In this document: piece by piece, positions 1 to 9,644 of the stretch
Layout of the letters: every line of letters starts with the position of its first letter
Numbering within the stretch: the first letter of the stretch is position 1
Assembly (NCBI GenBank): GCA_963853835.1
Contig: OY970835.1
Coordinates: 36,406,047 to 36,470,046, forward strand
Direction of reading: 5' to 3'
Length of the DNA: 64,000 bases
DNA from: Calendula officinalis
Lineage: Eukaryota > Streptophyta > Magnoliopsida > Asterales > Asteraceae
Made by a program: the position numbers and the translations under genes
The notes under the pieces: generated by a model
Databases searched by the model: none
Seen by the model: the letters and a program-made list of their open reading frames with translations, nothing else
What the model was told of the DNA's origin: nothing

Positions 1-1400
1 ATTTTCAATGCATTATTTTTGTTGCTCTATGATGTCTAAGATGTTTACCATATATTAATAACAGATTAAGCAATATAACGACAACAATATCCATGAGAAG
101 TTAGGGCATAAGGGTAAGTAAGCATGGATACTGATCTTGCATATATGTCTTGCCTAGCTTTTAATTAAGGCATTTGGTTGTCTTAAGCACAGCCAGATTA
201 TGTTTAAGAAATGCAGTTGTGTTATATATGTGTTAAGGAACGTTATTACCAGCCCTAATATGATATGTAACTAATTTAATTGTCTTAAGCACGGTCATTG
301 AGCATGTACACTACCAAACTGAGGTATGTAATTTAGGGGGGAAAACGGATTTTAAGATTTTAGAGGTGACTAAATATCAGCATGACTGGCTAGCATATAT
401 TTAATGAGGCAACAAATCATTTTTAATGGATGCAGTCATGTTGATGGAGTTTGGTAAGTTATATTATAACCAAAATGTAGGAATTGTTAACTTTTTTTAA
501 TGAATTTAAATCTACCTCTATTTTGTCTATAGCGGAACTTTGAACCAAGAAAAAAATTAAGAGGTATCACATGTTGCACATTTTTTTTTCTCACGGGTAT
601 CACCTAAATTAACAAAAGAAATTTAAAAAAATTTAATATTATTTTAACACTATTTGAAAAAATTTAGTGGTAGTTAGCAATTTTATTTGCCAAACACTTT
701 AATATTTTAGTTCGTTAAGATATTATAGTTTTAACCAAACGTGTATCTAAATGACAAGACTAATATAGATGAAAATTTGTCCTCCTACGTTAGTTAGAAG
801 TTAATATATACCCATAGTGGATCAGCTACCTCTGATTATTCAAATGAGTGTAGGACCACACCCAATTATAATATGCTTTCTAATGACTAAATCTTATATA
901 GTTAAATTTCAAATTTACTAGATAATTTTTGTTATCTTTCTTAGCCAGGTTCTGGCTGTGAATTCAAATTTTTTAGCTTTACCAAACATATTATTGAACT
1001 CTGTCTATACATATCCCCCACCCCTCCACCCCCACCCCCTAGGTTAAAGAGAAGGTGGAGTCCGTACCAGAACTCTTGGTTCGGATTAATGAAGGCATGA
1101 AAAGCATCTACAAATTATATTATTCAGCTCCTATAGAAACTGAGCTAAATCACCTCAAAGTAGCTAGGATAATCATGAGGTGTTATAAGTGTTATTTTCC
1201 ATGCATACTTTTACTTTGTGAAATTGGCTGTACCAGAAAGATTAAGCTTTAATTCTTAAGCAGATGAGTGAAGATTCAAAATCGTGTGTTTGACTTTTAA
1301 TCTGTACTAATTTATAATACAGATTGCACATTTCTAAATATGGCAGTCTGAATTCAAACATGCCATTTTTGGAAATGTCCAACGTACGTAAATGAAATTT
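1..1400. other. gene-free AT-rich sequence
   Basis: No convincing coding signal is seen. The short open frames here have no recognisable domains or splice context. The sequence is AT-rich with short homopolymers and a C-rich patch near 1016-1041. Confidence 0.6.
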
Positions 1401-1409
1401 TTTAAAATA

Positions 1410-1482
1410 GTTGCTACCGAGATTCGAACCCGGGTTGGCTAGGTACCAAGGCATATAACTTACCACTTATGAGGGTAGCAAC
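1410..1482 (-). other. tRNA-like 73-mer (tRNA pseudogene or SINE head)
   Basis: Read on the minus strand, this 73-nt segment begins GTTGCTA and ends TAGCAAC, a perfect 7-bp acceptor-like stem. The T-arm is complete (CCGGG, loop TTCGAAT, CTCGG) and contains a good Pol III B box. A TTGG/CCAA stem with a 7-nt loop TACCTAG sits at the anticodon-arm position. The D-arm and A box are poor and the base before the would-be anticodon CCT is A, not the invariant T. I therefore infer a decayed tRNA or a tRNA-derived element, not a working tRNA gene. Confidence 0.5.
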
Positions 1483-2017
1483 TTTGGTGACTATTTGCGC
1501 GTAAATTTTTCATATACTGTCGTGAAAGGGGATCAAACATAATTCAAATAAAGTTTTCCATTAATTTTGGGATAGGTATCCACGTAACGGATTTGGTTAC
1601 ATATGTACATTTAATGTTGCATAATTTTGGGTCAAAAGTAATTTAATGTTTTCCATTAATAAAGCAATTGCAATAAAGTCACAAGGACAATTACATAAAC
1701 GGTAGAATGCCTTATTTGTGGGTCAAAAGAAATTCAATGTTTTCCATGAATATAATAATTAAACGGTAGAATACAGTGAATTTTGTGCGTGATCAATGTC
1801 CCAGCTTTAAAACCCATAATTTTCGCCCCCACACTTTTAGCCAAAGTCATACCTACCATCTAACATTAATTATTCAAAGAGTAATATAGCAATTGAAATA
1901 AAGTTTTCCATTATTATTGGGTTACTTATCAACGTAACGGATTTGGGTAATTTTTGGCGTTTTACTTACCCCCCATCAAACTTGCCGTCTTTATGATTTC
2001 GTTAAAAGTGGTATCAA
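1483..2017. other. gene-free AT-rich sequence
   Basis: No gene is visible. There are loosely repeated phrases (copies of 'gttttccatta' and 'aacgtaacggatttgg') around 1550-1950, suggesting old repeat DNA. Confidence 0.5.
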
Positions 2018-2143
2018 ATTAGTCCCTAAAACGCCATGAATGTGTGTAACCGCCGCATATTTTATGATTCCGTGTTCAAAATTAGTCCCTAAAACGCCAT
2101 GAATGTGTGTAACCGCCGCATTTTTTATGATTCCGTATTCAAA
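2018..2143. repeat. two-copy tandem repeat, 63-bp period
   Basis: Two almost identical 63-bp units start at 2018 and 2081, each beginning attagtccctaaaacgcc and running to a 'ttatgattccgt' tail. A degraded half-unit ('ttatgatttcgtt') lies just upstream at about 1991-2003. Because 63 is a multiple of three, the minus-strand frame shows a repeated peptide, but nothing else suggests coding. Confidence 0.85.
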
Positions 2144-4870
2144 GAATTTCTTCTTCAGACCACACATCCCGCCCGTCAAATTAAAGATGCCGATAAAAAA
2201 ATACAAACCGCCGCGATATATTAGCAATTTCCTTGCATATCAATGTTTGTTCTTTTTCCGGTTTATATATATGTAGCAACTTCATTCACGCAGAGCTGTG
2301 AAGGCGTTATTTTTCGGTAAAGCAACTGGTTTCATTAGCTCCAGGTATGTTCTCAAATAGTATATATAATCATTCGACCCATTTTATAGAATCCTGCTGT
2401 AATTTGACCACACCACAAAGTATTGATCATGAAATTCACATTTCTCGATACAATCCGTCTCAACCTCCTCTTATCTTCAATGTAAGCATATTTTTCTAAT
2501 ATCTGTTTGTTATCTATGTTTTTATGTTGGATTCAGGTTGTCGAGTAATTTAATTTCAATAATTCGTTTAGCTGCAATGTGAATTTCGTCTTTATATTGA
2601 ATATTATCGAGAAATGAAAATTTTAGGGTTTTAATGTCATTTCCATTATGTAATTTTATGTAAGATTGTTTGTTTACAAGGATTGAAGGTGCCTTAAGAT
2701 TGCATTTTTCTAGCGACGGTTGAATGAATTGTTTCTAATTGCATGTAATCAATTGATATCATTAACAGCTCCATGACTCCATCCGGTACCGATGCTTATT
2801 GGTTGGGCTATTGTGGGTGGTGAAGGTAATGATCCTGACCCATGATAGTGAAATCCCCTTATTAACTTGCTATTTCACCATCGATTTTTAAAAAATAAAA
2901 TAAAAATTGCATCCATTATAAGCTAAAAGCTCTGATCTTCTTTCAAGGAAGCTGAGAAGAAGCTTATCCATCTTGTTCTACACACTACTGCAAAATCAGG
3001 AGTCTATTAGGCTATGTGCTATATCAGGTATGTTCATTTTAAAATTTATGCACTTGTTTTTTATTTAATATCTTAAATACGATTGGTTTCATTATCTTGA
3101 TACATACATTTGAAAAAATTGAACTTCACAAACTCCAGTTTTTAAAAGATGATTAAGGTGAGTGACTGTCAAATTCAGTTTATGTGTTTCTTGTTATAAT
3201 ATAATAATTGCATTATCTTTTCTTTTATAATTTAATCAATAGAGGTTAATTACCAAGCAGTGATAAGAAGTAATATAAAGCATTAAAGACGGCCACAGAA
3301 AGAGACTGCTGATGTAGTTTGTTGCATATGTGTCCGTGCTCCAGATCCTCGTTTGGCAAATTTTTGATTTCATCAGGGGTTCATCATAACAACTAATTTC
3401 CTTTTCATATATCATTGTCATTCTCACAATTTATATATTAATTGTTATTACCTTGTAGGTGCTTATTGATGAATATGCTTATTGATGAATATGCTCAATC
3501 AACGGAGCCCGAGCCCTAAATGTCTTATTCCTTTAGTCCTTGGGGCAAAACAATCACAATTATAGTATAGCATCAGTAAACTTTTGTATGGGTTAAAATA
3601 GGTCCGTGCTGGGTTGGGCCAACCCGGGAACCTTTTTCATATTCTTTTTGTTAGTTTTCGTAATAACTAATTTGATGAATATATTTAGAACACAAAATTA
3701 TTAAATACTCATCTTATTTTTTTAATAGAGAATAGAGCTATTGAGAATGTTTTATGCATTTGAACACTTTTCGGATGTCTGTAAAACTGTCTGGCTCACT
3801 TCTTTTTTAGACTAATATTTTGGCTTAACAATTGAGTTGTTAGAGATTAAACATAACTTGAATTGACCTATTTGTATATAAATGAGTAGAAATACTATTA
3901 CCTTCTTTTTTTATTGTTTTAAGAAGGTGAAAATAGAGTTGTTGCAACCTCTGCAACATTTCCTTTATCTCTTAAATAATATACCTTTGATTTTTTTCAT
4001 ACGTAATATTACCCTATATAGAAAATACAACATTTCCTTTATCTGAAATGTTCTATTCAAATTAACCTTGATCATTAAATCACGGTGAGATTAAAATCGG
4101 AAGCATAATTTACCTTATTGTTTACAAGGATTTGCTAGGTTTCTTCATGTTCTTTGGTGCTACTCGATGGACCCTACATCTCCTTAAATAATTTTAGTCG
4201 CAAGATAAACGACCAGCTGAGGCTAATCGAATGTATCAAAATTAAAACCCTTCTTTCATTCGTTTTTCTCATATTTTGGTGGTCTTCATTTAACACTTGA
4301 GTAATTTTTGAAGCATTTACTTTTTTTTAATTGTGTAATTTGCAGAATGGATCTTGAATGAATCTTTGTTGTGAAAATTTGTAATAAACCCAAAAGCATT
4401 TGGTTAAAACTTTTATGTTCAAGGATTTGTTTTTAAGGAATATACGAAGTATTACTTTTATTGAAATAAGTTAATTGCTACTTTTAGAATATTATTTTTA
4501 TCTTTATTATATATTTAATACATTTGTAATCTTTTAAATTAGCAATGCTTTATTTTCAGCCAACACAATTATTATTTTGGATTAGAATTGTGTTTTTTAG
4601 AAATATGCACCATGCATGCCTTGATTTTGCGAACTTTGTTTTATTAACACAGTGCTCTAACCAACTAAACTACTAGCTCACATGTTCGTTGCTTGATTAT
4701 AATACATTTATTAATTTTGTAAACCTTAAAACGTTGAAATTATAACTATCACCCATCGTTCGTGAACACCACTATGCATACCGTCTGCAACAACCGCCAC
4801 CACCATCCACCAAATTGACGTCGAAAAAAAAAGTCACAGGATACTCGTCTCCGTATTGCGCGGGTTCCTG
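2144..4870. other. gene-free region, probably older transposon DNA
   Basis: About 2.7 kb with no supportable gene. Open frames are short and lack domains. It precedes the Helitron-type helicase fragment on the same strand, so part of it may be the body of that element, but no 5' Helitron end could be placed. Confidence 0.4.
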
Positions 4871-4879
4871 CTACTAACC

Positions 4880-5145
4880 TAAATAAGTTTTTTTAAGTGT
4901 TTAGTTTATGCTTATAAGGTTATTAAGAGTGTTTTAAATAAGCCATTTGTAAGGGATTATTAAGCTTATTAAACTTTTTTACCCTTCTACCTTCACCTTT
5001 AACCCTATTTCTTCTCCACAGATTGTCCTCCATAGCTCACCTCGATCATATTTAGTAATTTTACAATATTTAAAAAAAACTTATTAACTTAAATAAGCTT
5101 ATAAGCACAAGCCCCCTTAATAAGTTTTCCCAAACACCCCGTAAG
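4880..5145. mobile_element. degenerate MITE, same family as 9341-9484
   Basis: The right end (taagttttcccaaacacccc) closely matches the terminus of the well-preserved MITE at 9341-9484. Both ends carry 'aataagcttataag'-type words in opposite orientation. The left end is worn and no target duplication is clear. Confidence 0.5.
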
Positions 5146-5205
5146 TTATATTTAAAAGCCTAAGAATGTCACTGTTATGGTCTGTGATTAAGAAGATAAG
5201 GTTGA

Positions 5206-5709
5206 CTCTTAATATACTCGCTTAATGTCAGTGGTATTCCCCCGCATGTTCTCCAGCTCATAATTGGGTGCCCGATAATACTTTTACGAAATATCGATCG
5301 CTCCCAGGGATTGTGTAATGGCACGAGACTTATATGCAGAAAATTCGAGCCAAACCTAATTGATGCGGAAATAGCCATTGGCCAGCATGTTGGAAAAAGG
5401 ATTTTCTTGCCAAGAATACCTCTATCTCCGTCTGAAGCCAACATGTTTCCTTTCAAGTTGAAAAGAAAACAGTTTCCAGTTAGGTTAGGCTTTGCGATGA
5501 CAATCAACAAAGCCCAAGGACAGACAATTCCAAACGTGGGTGTTTATCTGCCGGAATCGATGTTCTCGCAGGGGCAACTTTACGTTGCCCTTTCAAGAGG
5601 AATTTCACGTGACAATACAAAACTATTGGTAACTCCAGCAAAAACATTTAATCTCGACGGATTTTACACAGCAAACGTGGTGTATCGAGATGTTTTACAT
5701 GACGAGTAA
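5206..5709 (+). pseudogene. Helitron PIF1-type helicase, C-terminal remnant
   Basis: The frame opens after a TGA at 5203-5205 and stops at 5707-5709. It reads SGIPPHVLQL, then a 'PIILLRNID..QGLCNGTRL' segment, then VRLGFAMTINKAQGQT and GQLYVALSRG. These are the C-terminal motifs V and VI of PIF1-family DNA helicases as found in plant Helitron Rep/helicase proteins. The P-loop half of the helicase and the HUH replication domain are absent, so this is a fragment of about 167 codons. Similarity is by motif recognition. A host PIF1 pseudogene is possible, but a Helitron-like 3' hairpin follows at 5862-5895, which favours Helitron. Confidence 0.8.
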
Positions 5710-5861
5710 CACGCATAAACAAACATTTCTTCCCTGAATTTTATACTTAATTAGGTTTATCGTGTTACCTCTATTTTATACACAGTTTTCGTGCGTATTG
5801 TATTCGTTATAAAAATATGTAACCAATGAACTTTTAATCGCCAGGAATATATAGTTCGCAG

Positions 5862-5895
5862 CCCGCCGCATCGCGCGGGTTTTATCCAAGTACAT
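5862..5895 (+). mobile_element. probable worn Helitron 3' end (hairpin)
   Basis: About 150 bp after the helicase stop a GC-rich hairpin (CCCGC...GCGGG around 'cgcatcgc') is followed by 'ttttatccaagt'. Plant Helitrons end with such a hairpin and then CTRR. Here the terminal tetranucleotide looks decayed (CAAG). Confidence 0.45.
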
Positions 5896-6700
5896 GATAA
5901 TGAGAACTCTTGGTCCCTCCCATTGGTGGAGGGATAATGAGGAGGTGGTCGATTATAGACTATATATCCGTGAATCCGTGATCTGTTAGGAATGAGAATG
6001 CAATTTGTGTCAATTATATATCCATAGAAGGTATCGGCGCAATGCATAATTCAACTTACCAAATATGTAATTTAGGTAGAGAGAAATGGTATTGGTGGCT
6101 ACTATTTATGCTTATTTATGTGTCTACTTACTTGATCAAGACAAGTGTCAAAATAAAGGGATAATACGTGGAAAGAAATTAGTGGATTACACATGTCATC
6201 TTGTGATGAGTAGACTCAATATTGGAACGACATATTTAATTTATATCAACTGCATATTCGACTTACCTAAACCGTATATCTGCTAAGGTAAATATTGGTC
6301 ATTTTTTTAAGGACTAAAAAGTAAAAACTGAGATTGATTCTATGGATTTCTGTATTTAAAGGTTGTCTACAAGGATCATTTCATCGAAACAAAAATAATC
6401 TACAATAGTCTCACACAATGAGTTTACGTGAAACATTTTGGGACTTATCTTTTTTCTAAGGGCGGAAATAAATACATATTAACTAGCAAGGATTAATAAA
6501 AAAAATACAAAATTTAAGAATCGGTTGAACTTGGATTGTAAAGCCACTCAACCCATGTTAAGTTAAGGAGTTTTCATCTATTAGAAAGCCATAAGAAAAA
6601 ATGCATTGAGTCATCGATTCTAGAAGGGGGGTTTTGGTTACCGGCAAGCAGGGATGACCTCGTTCGTATAGTGCACGGGGTTATCCGTACAATTCAATAG
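5896..6700. other. gene-free AT-rich sequence
   Basis: No gene or recognisable element seen. The two open frames here (minus 5757-6047, plus 6086-6286) have no domain or exon signal. Confidence 0.5.
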
Positions 6701-6711
6701 TGTTAAAAAAA

Positions 6712-7020
6712 TTAAATTTCTTTTATTAATATAGATGACATGAGAAAAAAAAATGTGAAACCTTTAACACCCTTTAATTTTTTTTCTGGATCCGTCATTG
6801 CGGCAAGTGTAGAGGTGGTAGGTTGAAGCCCCCAACAATGAAAGATTTTGTTCCAAATCTCATTCGCAATATTACAACCCACAAAGATATGATCTTCGTT
6901 TTCTTGATCTTGATTGCATAAGGGCATTGGATGGATTCGATTATGATTCCGCTAGAATTGAGATTACAATGGGTTGGAAGTCTCCTATATGTGCTACCCG
7001 CCCAAAAGGATGTTGATTTT
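6712..7020 (-). pseudogene. LINE reverse-transcriptase zinc-binding remnant
   Basis: On the minus strand the frame contains MPLCNQDQENEDHIFVGC followed by 'IANEIWNKIFHCWGL', the cysteine/histidine pattern of the zf-RVT region at the C-terminus of plant L1-type LINE ORF2 proteins. Upstream (7020-6928) a different frame reads LKSTSFWAG...LPTHCNLNSSGI...SIQCP, the segment that normally comes just before. The two join with a single-base frameshift near 6925. It is a dead LINE fragment; no poly(A) tail or target duplication was located. Confidence 0.7.
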
Positions 7021-7700
7021 AATGGTAGGGTTTATTCTAGTGGAAGAAAGAGGCTTCTGAGTAAAAATCTTGAATTAACGAATCCGTCGAATTTGCGTCT
7101 CATGGAGGCAAGGAAACAATAAAGAATCGGCCGTCATTCGAGGTAACAACCCAACTGTCTTACTTGTTTTTAGGCCCATAACCATTATAATTTCTTAAGG
7201 GCCGGCCCAATCAATTTTTGAGTCTTACCAAACTTTTTAAAAGAGGTCCCTAAAGTAATTTTTATCAGAATAAGTAAAAAAAATTCACCCAAATTAAAAG
7301 TGTCATGATAGCCCATGCCAAAATGCACATAGTGGTTGATCCATAGAGGTCCCTATAATTATAGTGCTAGTGAGTTACCAGAATAATTCAATTCATATTG
7401 TGATTTACTAGTTCAATCGTTGACACACTTTACCCATTCGGTGGAATAGTTAACGTGATCGTAGTAATTTTCCACGACAAAATGCCCATAGTGGTTGATC
7501 CATATGAGCAATTTTAGTTCATATATATACTTGGACCGAAACAACAAAAATAAGAAAGGCATCAGGATCTTCAATACATGTTAAACGTTAAGGATTTACA
7601 ATAATGGAACCCAATGGTAGAACAAAAAACGAAGATTAATAAACATAAAGTTAAATAACACACCTTATATTCTAAAAATGCCCAAAAATAATATCAAGTT
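7021..7700. other. gene-free sequence with a short direct repeat
   Basis: No gene seen. The phrase 'aaatgcacatagtggttgatccata' recurs in slightly altered form near 7320 and 7481, so some of this is duplicated repeat DNA. Confidence 0.45.
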
Positions 7701-7703
7701 AAG

Positions 7704-8395
7704 CTACGCATACTTGGAGAGATGTTCCGGTATGTTTGACGAGTTTTTGCCATCAGAATGATCATTAGTACTAGTACTATTCATAGAGTCAAGTCCATTG
7801 TTCGGGCCGTCCTTATCGTTGACCTTAGCGTCGTGTTGGGCAGCCTTTTCCATTGCCTTATTAACATGCATCTCCATTGAAGCTTCGGCTTCTCGTGCTA
7901 GCCTTATCTCATGAGCTACCTCAGCTCGTGATTTTGCCAATTCTTTCTCAGCCTGAAATATATATTTCAATAGATCATGTGGATCAAATCCCGTTAGTTT
8001 GTCCAATGGATTCATTATGCAACAATATATTGATTCATCCTAAGAAATAGATCAAATATTCCAATAACAACTACAACAACAACGATACTCAATCCTTTCA
8101 AATGAAGGATATGTGAGAGATAAGATGTAAACAATTATACTTATACCCAGAGGTACGGAGACTGTTACCATGAAGACATCAATTCCAAGAAAACGACTAG
8201 AAAAGCTTCATTGCCATTAAGTTTTTATGTATTAATGTAAAAGGTTTATTAGTTTATATATACTTAATGATGCATATAACTCATGGAAAACCGGGTGGCG
8301 TTTTGGTTAGTTTATACCTTCTCCTCTTGTTTGGCTTCGGACCTAGCCTTACGAGTTGCGTTCAGATCGGTAACTTTATCCTTGATGGTCTGCAT
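7704..8395 (-). CDS. group-1 LEA protein (LEA_1), two exons
   Basis: Two minus-strand exons can be joined: exon 1 at 8395-8318 (26 codons, starting MQTIKDKVTDLNATRKA) and exon 2 at 7952-7704 (82 codons plus stop). The donor is AAG|gtataa and the acceptor is tttcag|GCT, phase 0, with a 365-bp intron. The 108-residue product is very hydrophilic, rich in Lys/Glu/Ala, and begins with the MQ..K.K start usual in LEA_1 (PF03760). It continues through KELAKSRAEVAHEIRLAREA, the amphipathic segment of that family. LEA_1 proteins are disordered protectants made in seeds or under drought. The last 30 residues are Asn/Ser/Asp-rich, which is less typical. No lesion is seen. Expression is not provable from sequence. 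Confidence 0.72.
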
Positions 8396-8460
8396 ATTTA
8401 ATGATTTTATCTCTTTAGAGAAGAAGTTCGAAATAGGTATGGTTTTGGAAAGTTCGTCCA

Positions 8461-8466
8461 TATATA
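8461..8466 (-). promoter_or_regulatory. candidate TATA box of the LEA gene
   Basis: TATATA lies 65 bp upstream of the LEA start codon at 8395. This is a plausible TATA position if the 5' leader is short. The sequence is common in AT-rich DNA, so support is weak. Confidence 0.3.
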
Positions 8467-8690
8467 CAAATCGTTCCGAGATAAAAGATTGTAGATTCGT
8501 ACCTAATGGTTAACAATGGTGACAAATGTTACGAATAGACACATTACTAAATATAGTAGTGAATTAAGGTTGACCTGGTATTGTCTTCCAATCTAGAGGC
8601 AAAATAAATAACATGCATCTAGAATATAGATTTGGTCATGTGGTATGATATTTTCTTACGTTTAGTCACTAAAACAAATTAATTACATAG

Positions 8691-8710
8691 TTTTTTTTTT
8701 TTTGAACGGG
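8691..8710 (-). mobile_element. 20-bp retroposon stub with 14-bp target duplication
   Basis: Thirteen T followed by gaacggg are flanked on both sides by the identical 14-mer aattaattacatag (8677-8690 and 8711-8724). On the minus strand the insert reads CCCGTTC plus poly(A), close to the GCCGTTC-poly(A) end of the LINE at 38313-39006 and of the SINEs at 45238-46709 and 63787-64000. It is an extremely 5'-truncated LINE- or SINE-type insertion. Confidence 0.8.
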
Positions 8711-8789
8711 AATTAATTACATAGTTAATCTATCTTATATATAAAATAATAAAATGAGGATTGCGGTTAGGGTATACAATTTGGGAGCT

Positions 8790-8955
8790 GGTTCGTAAAA
8801 AACAACTTTTATTCATACAAAATAAATTCATACCAAATGACAATCATGTCCTTCCTTTACTTTTAACATATTTTGCATTTCACCCCCCATTAAGGACATG
8901 ATTGTCATTTTGGATGAATTTGCTCTATATAGATTAAAGTTGCTCTGTACGAATC
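8790..8955. mobile_element. fold-back MITE-like inverted repeat
   Basis: Two imperfect arms face each other: left 'gttcgta...caactttt...caaatgacaatcatgtcc', right 'ggacatgattgtcatttt...aaagttg...tacgaatc'. The inner 18-20 bp are nearly perfect. No target duplication is evident. A MITE-like palindrome is the simplest reading. Confidence 0.6.
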
Positions 8956-9340
8956 AACACCCATACGATTTTGGCTTTAATTTCGAGTAACCGGGGCAAA
9001 GATAACTCAAAATCGTCGCCGGCTCAAATTTGCGCATCTTAAGGAAATATGAACCCGTCCGACGACCTATGCACCCGTTCTCAGATATGGCTAAATTATT
9101 TTGGTTTTAGAGGTAAAAAAACCTTTTCAAGAAGTAAATAAGTACACGTGACGCGACTAACTTATTGACTTATTATAATTTAAAAAAGTCAATAAGTTGT
9201 TTGATTAAAAATCTCCAAATTTTTTTTTCAAAAAGTAAAAAGTATTTTATTTTCAAAATTCTTTTTAAAAAAATTAATGAGCCAATAAACACTTGCTGTT
9301 GTTAAATTACATGGTACAAATAGGGTAATGCTCTTCTATT

Positions 9341-9484
9341 GGGGTGTTTGGGAAAGCTTTTTTAAGGGGGCTTATGACTTATTAGCTTATATAAACCTTA
9401 ATAATCCCTTTGAAAAGGAATTATTAAGGCTTATATAAGCTAATAAGCTATAAGCTCCCTTAAATAAGCTTTCCCAAACACCCC
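9341..9484. mobile_element. 144-bp MITE with perfect 5-bp target duplication
   Basis: The element begins GGGGTGTTTGGGAAAGCTT and ends with the exact reverse complement. The whole sequence folds on itself ('cttattagcttatata' against 'tatataagctaataag'). The identical pentamer ctatt flanks it at 9336-9340 and 9485-9489. The termini resemble GGGG-starting MITEs often assigned to PIF/Harbinger, but the 5-bp duplication does not fit the usual TAA/TTA, so the superfamily is left open. It lies about 160 bp upstream of the eIF3b start codon. Confidence 0.88.
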
Positions 9485-9644
9485 CTATTACAACTTTACG
9501 TTGCGCAGTTCCTCCGATCGTAACTGACAGAAACCCTAATTTCGGCTGAAGATATCAAAAGCAATTTGCAAAACGAAAGCTAGGAACTCTAACGGTAGGG
9601 TTTTTTAAAGGCGATTTTTTGGATCTACAAATCATAGAGAAATC

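Noticed and set aside
1410..1482. Functional tRNA-Arg(CCT) gene
   Set aside because: Poor D-arm and A box, wrong base before the anticodon, and only a 4-bp anticodon stem. Kept only as tRNA-like.
4845..4875. Second Helitron 3' end ('ccgtattgcgcgggttcctgctact')
   Set aside because: The stem is only about 3 bp and the terminal CTRR is not clean. The hairpin at 5862-5895 is a better candidate.
6931..7122. Plus-strand 63-codon frame
   Set aside because: Antisense to the frameshifted LINE zf-RVT remnant.
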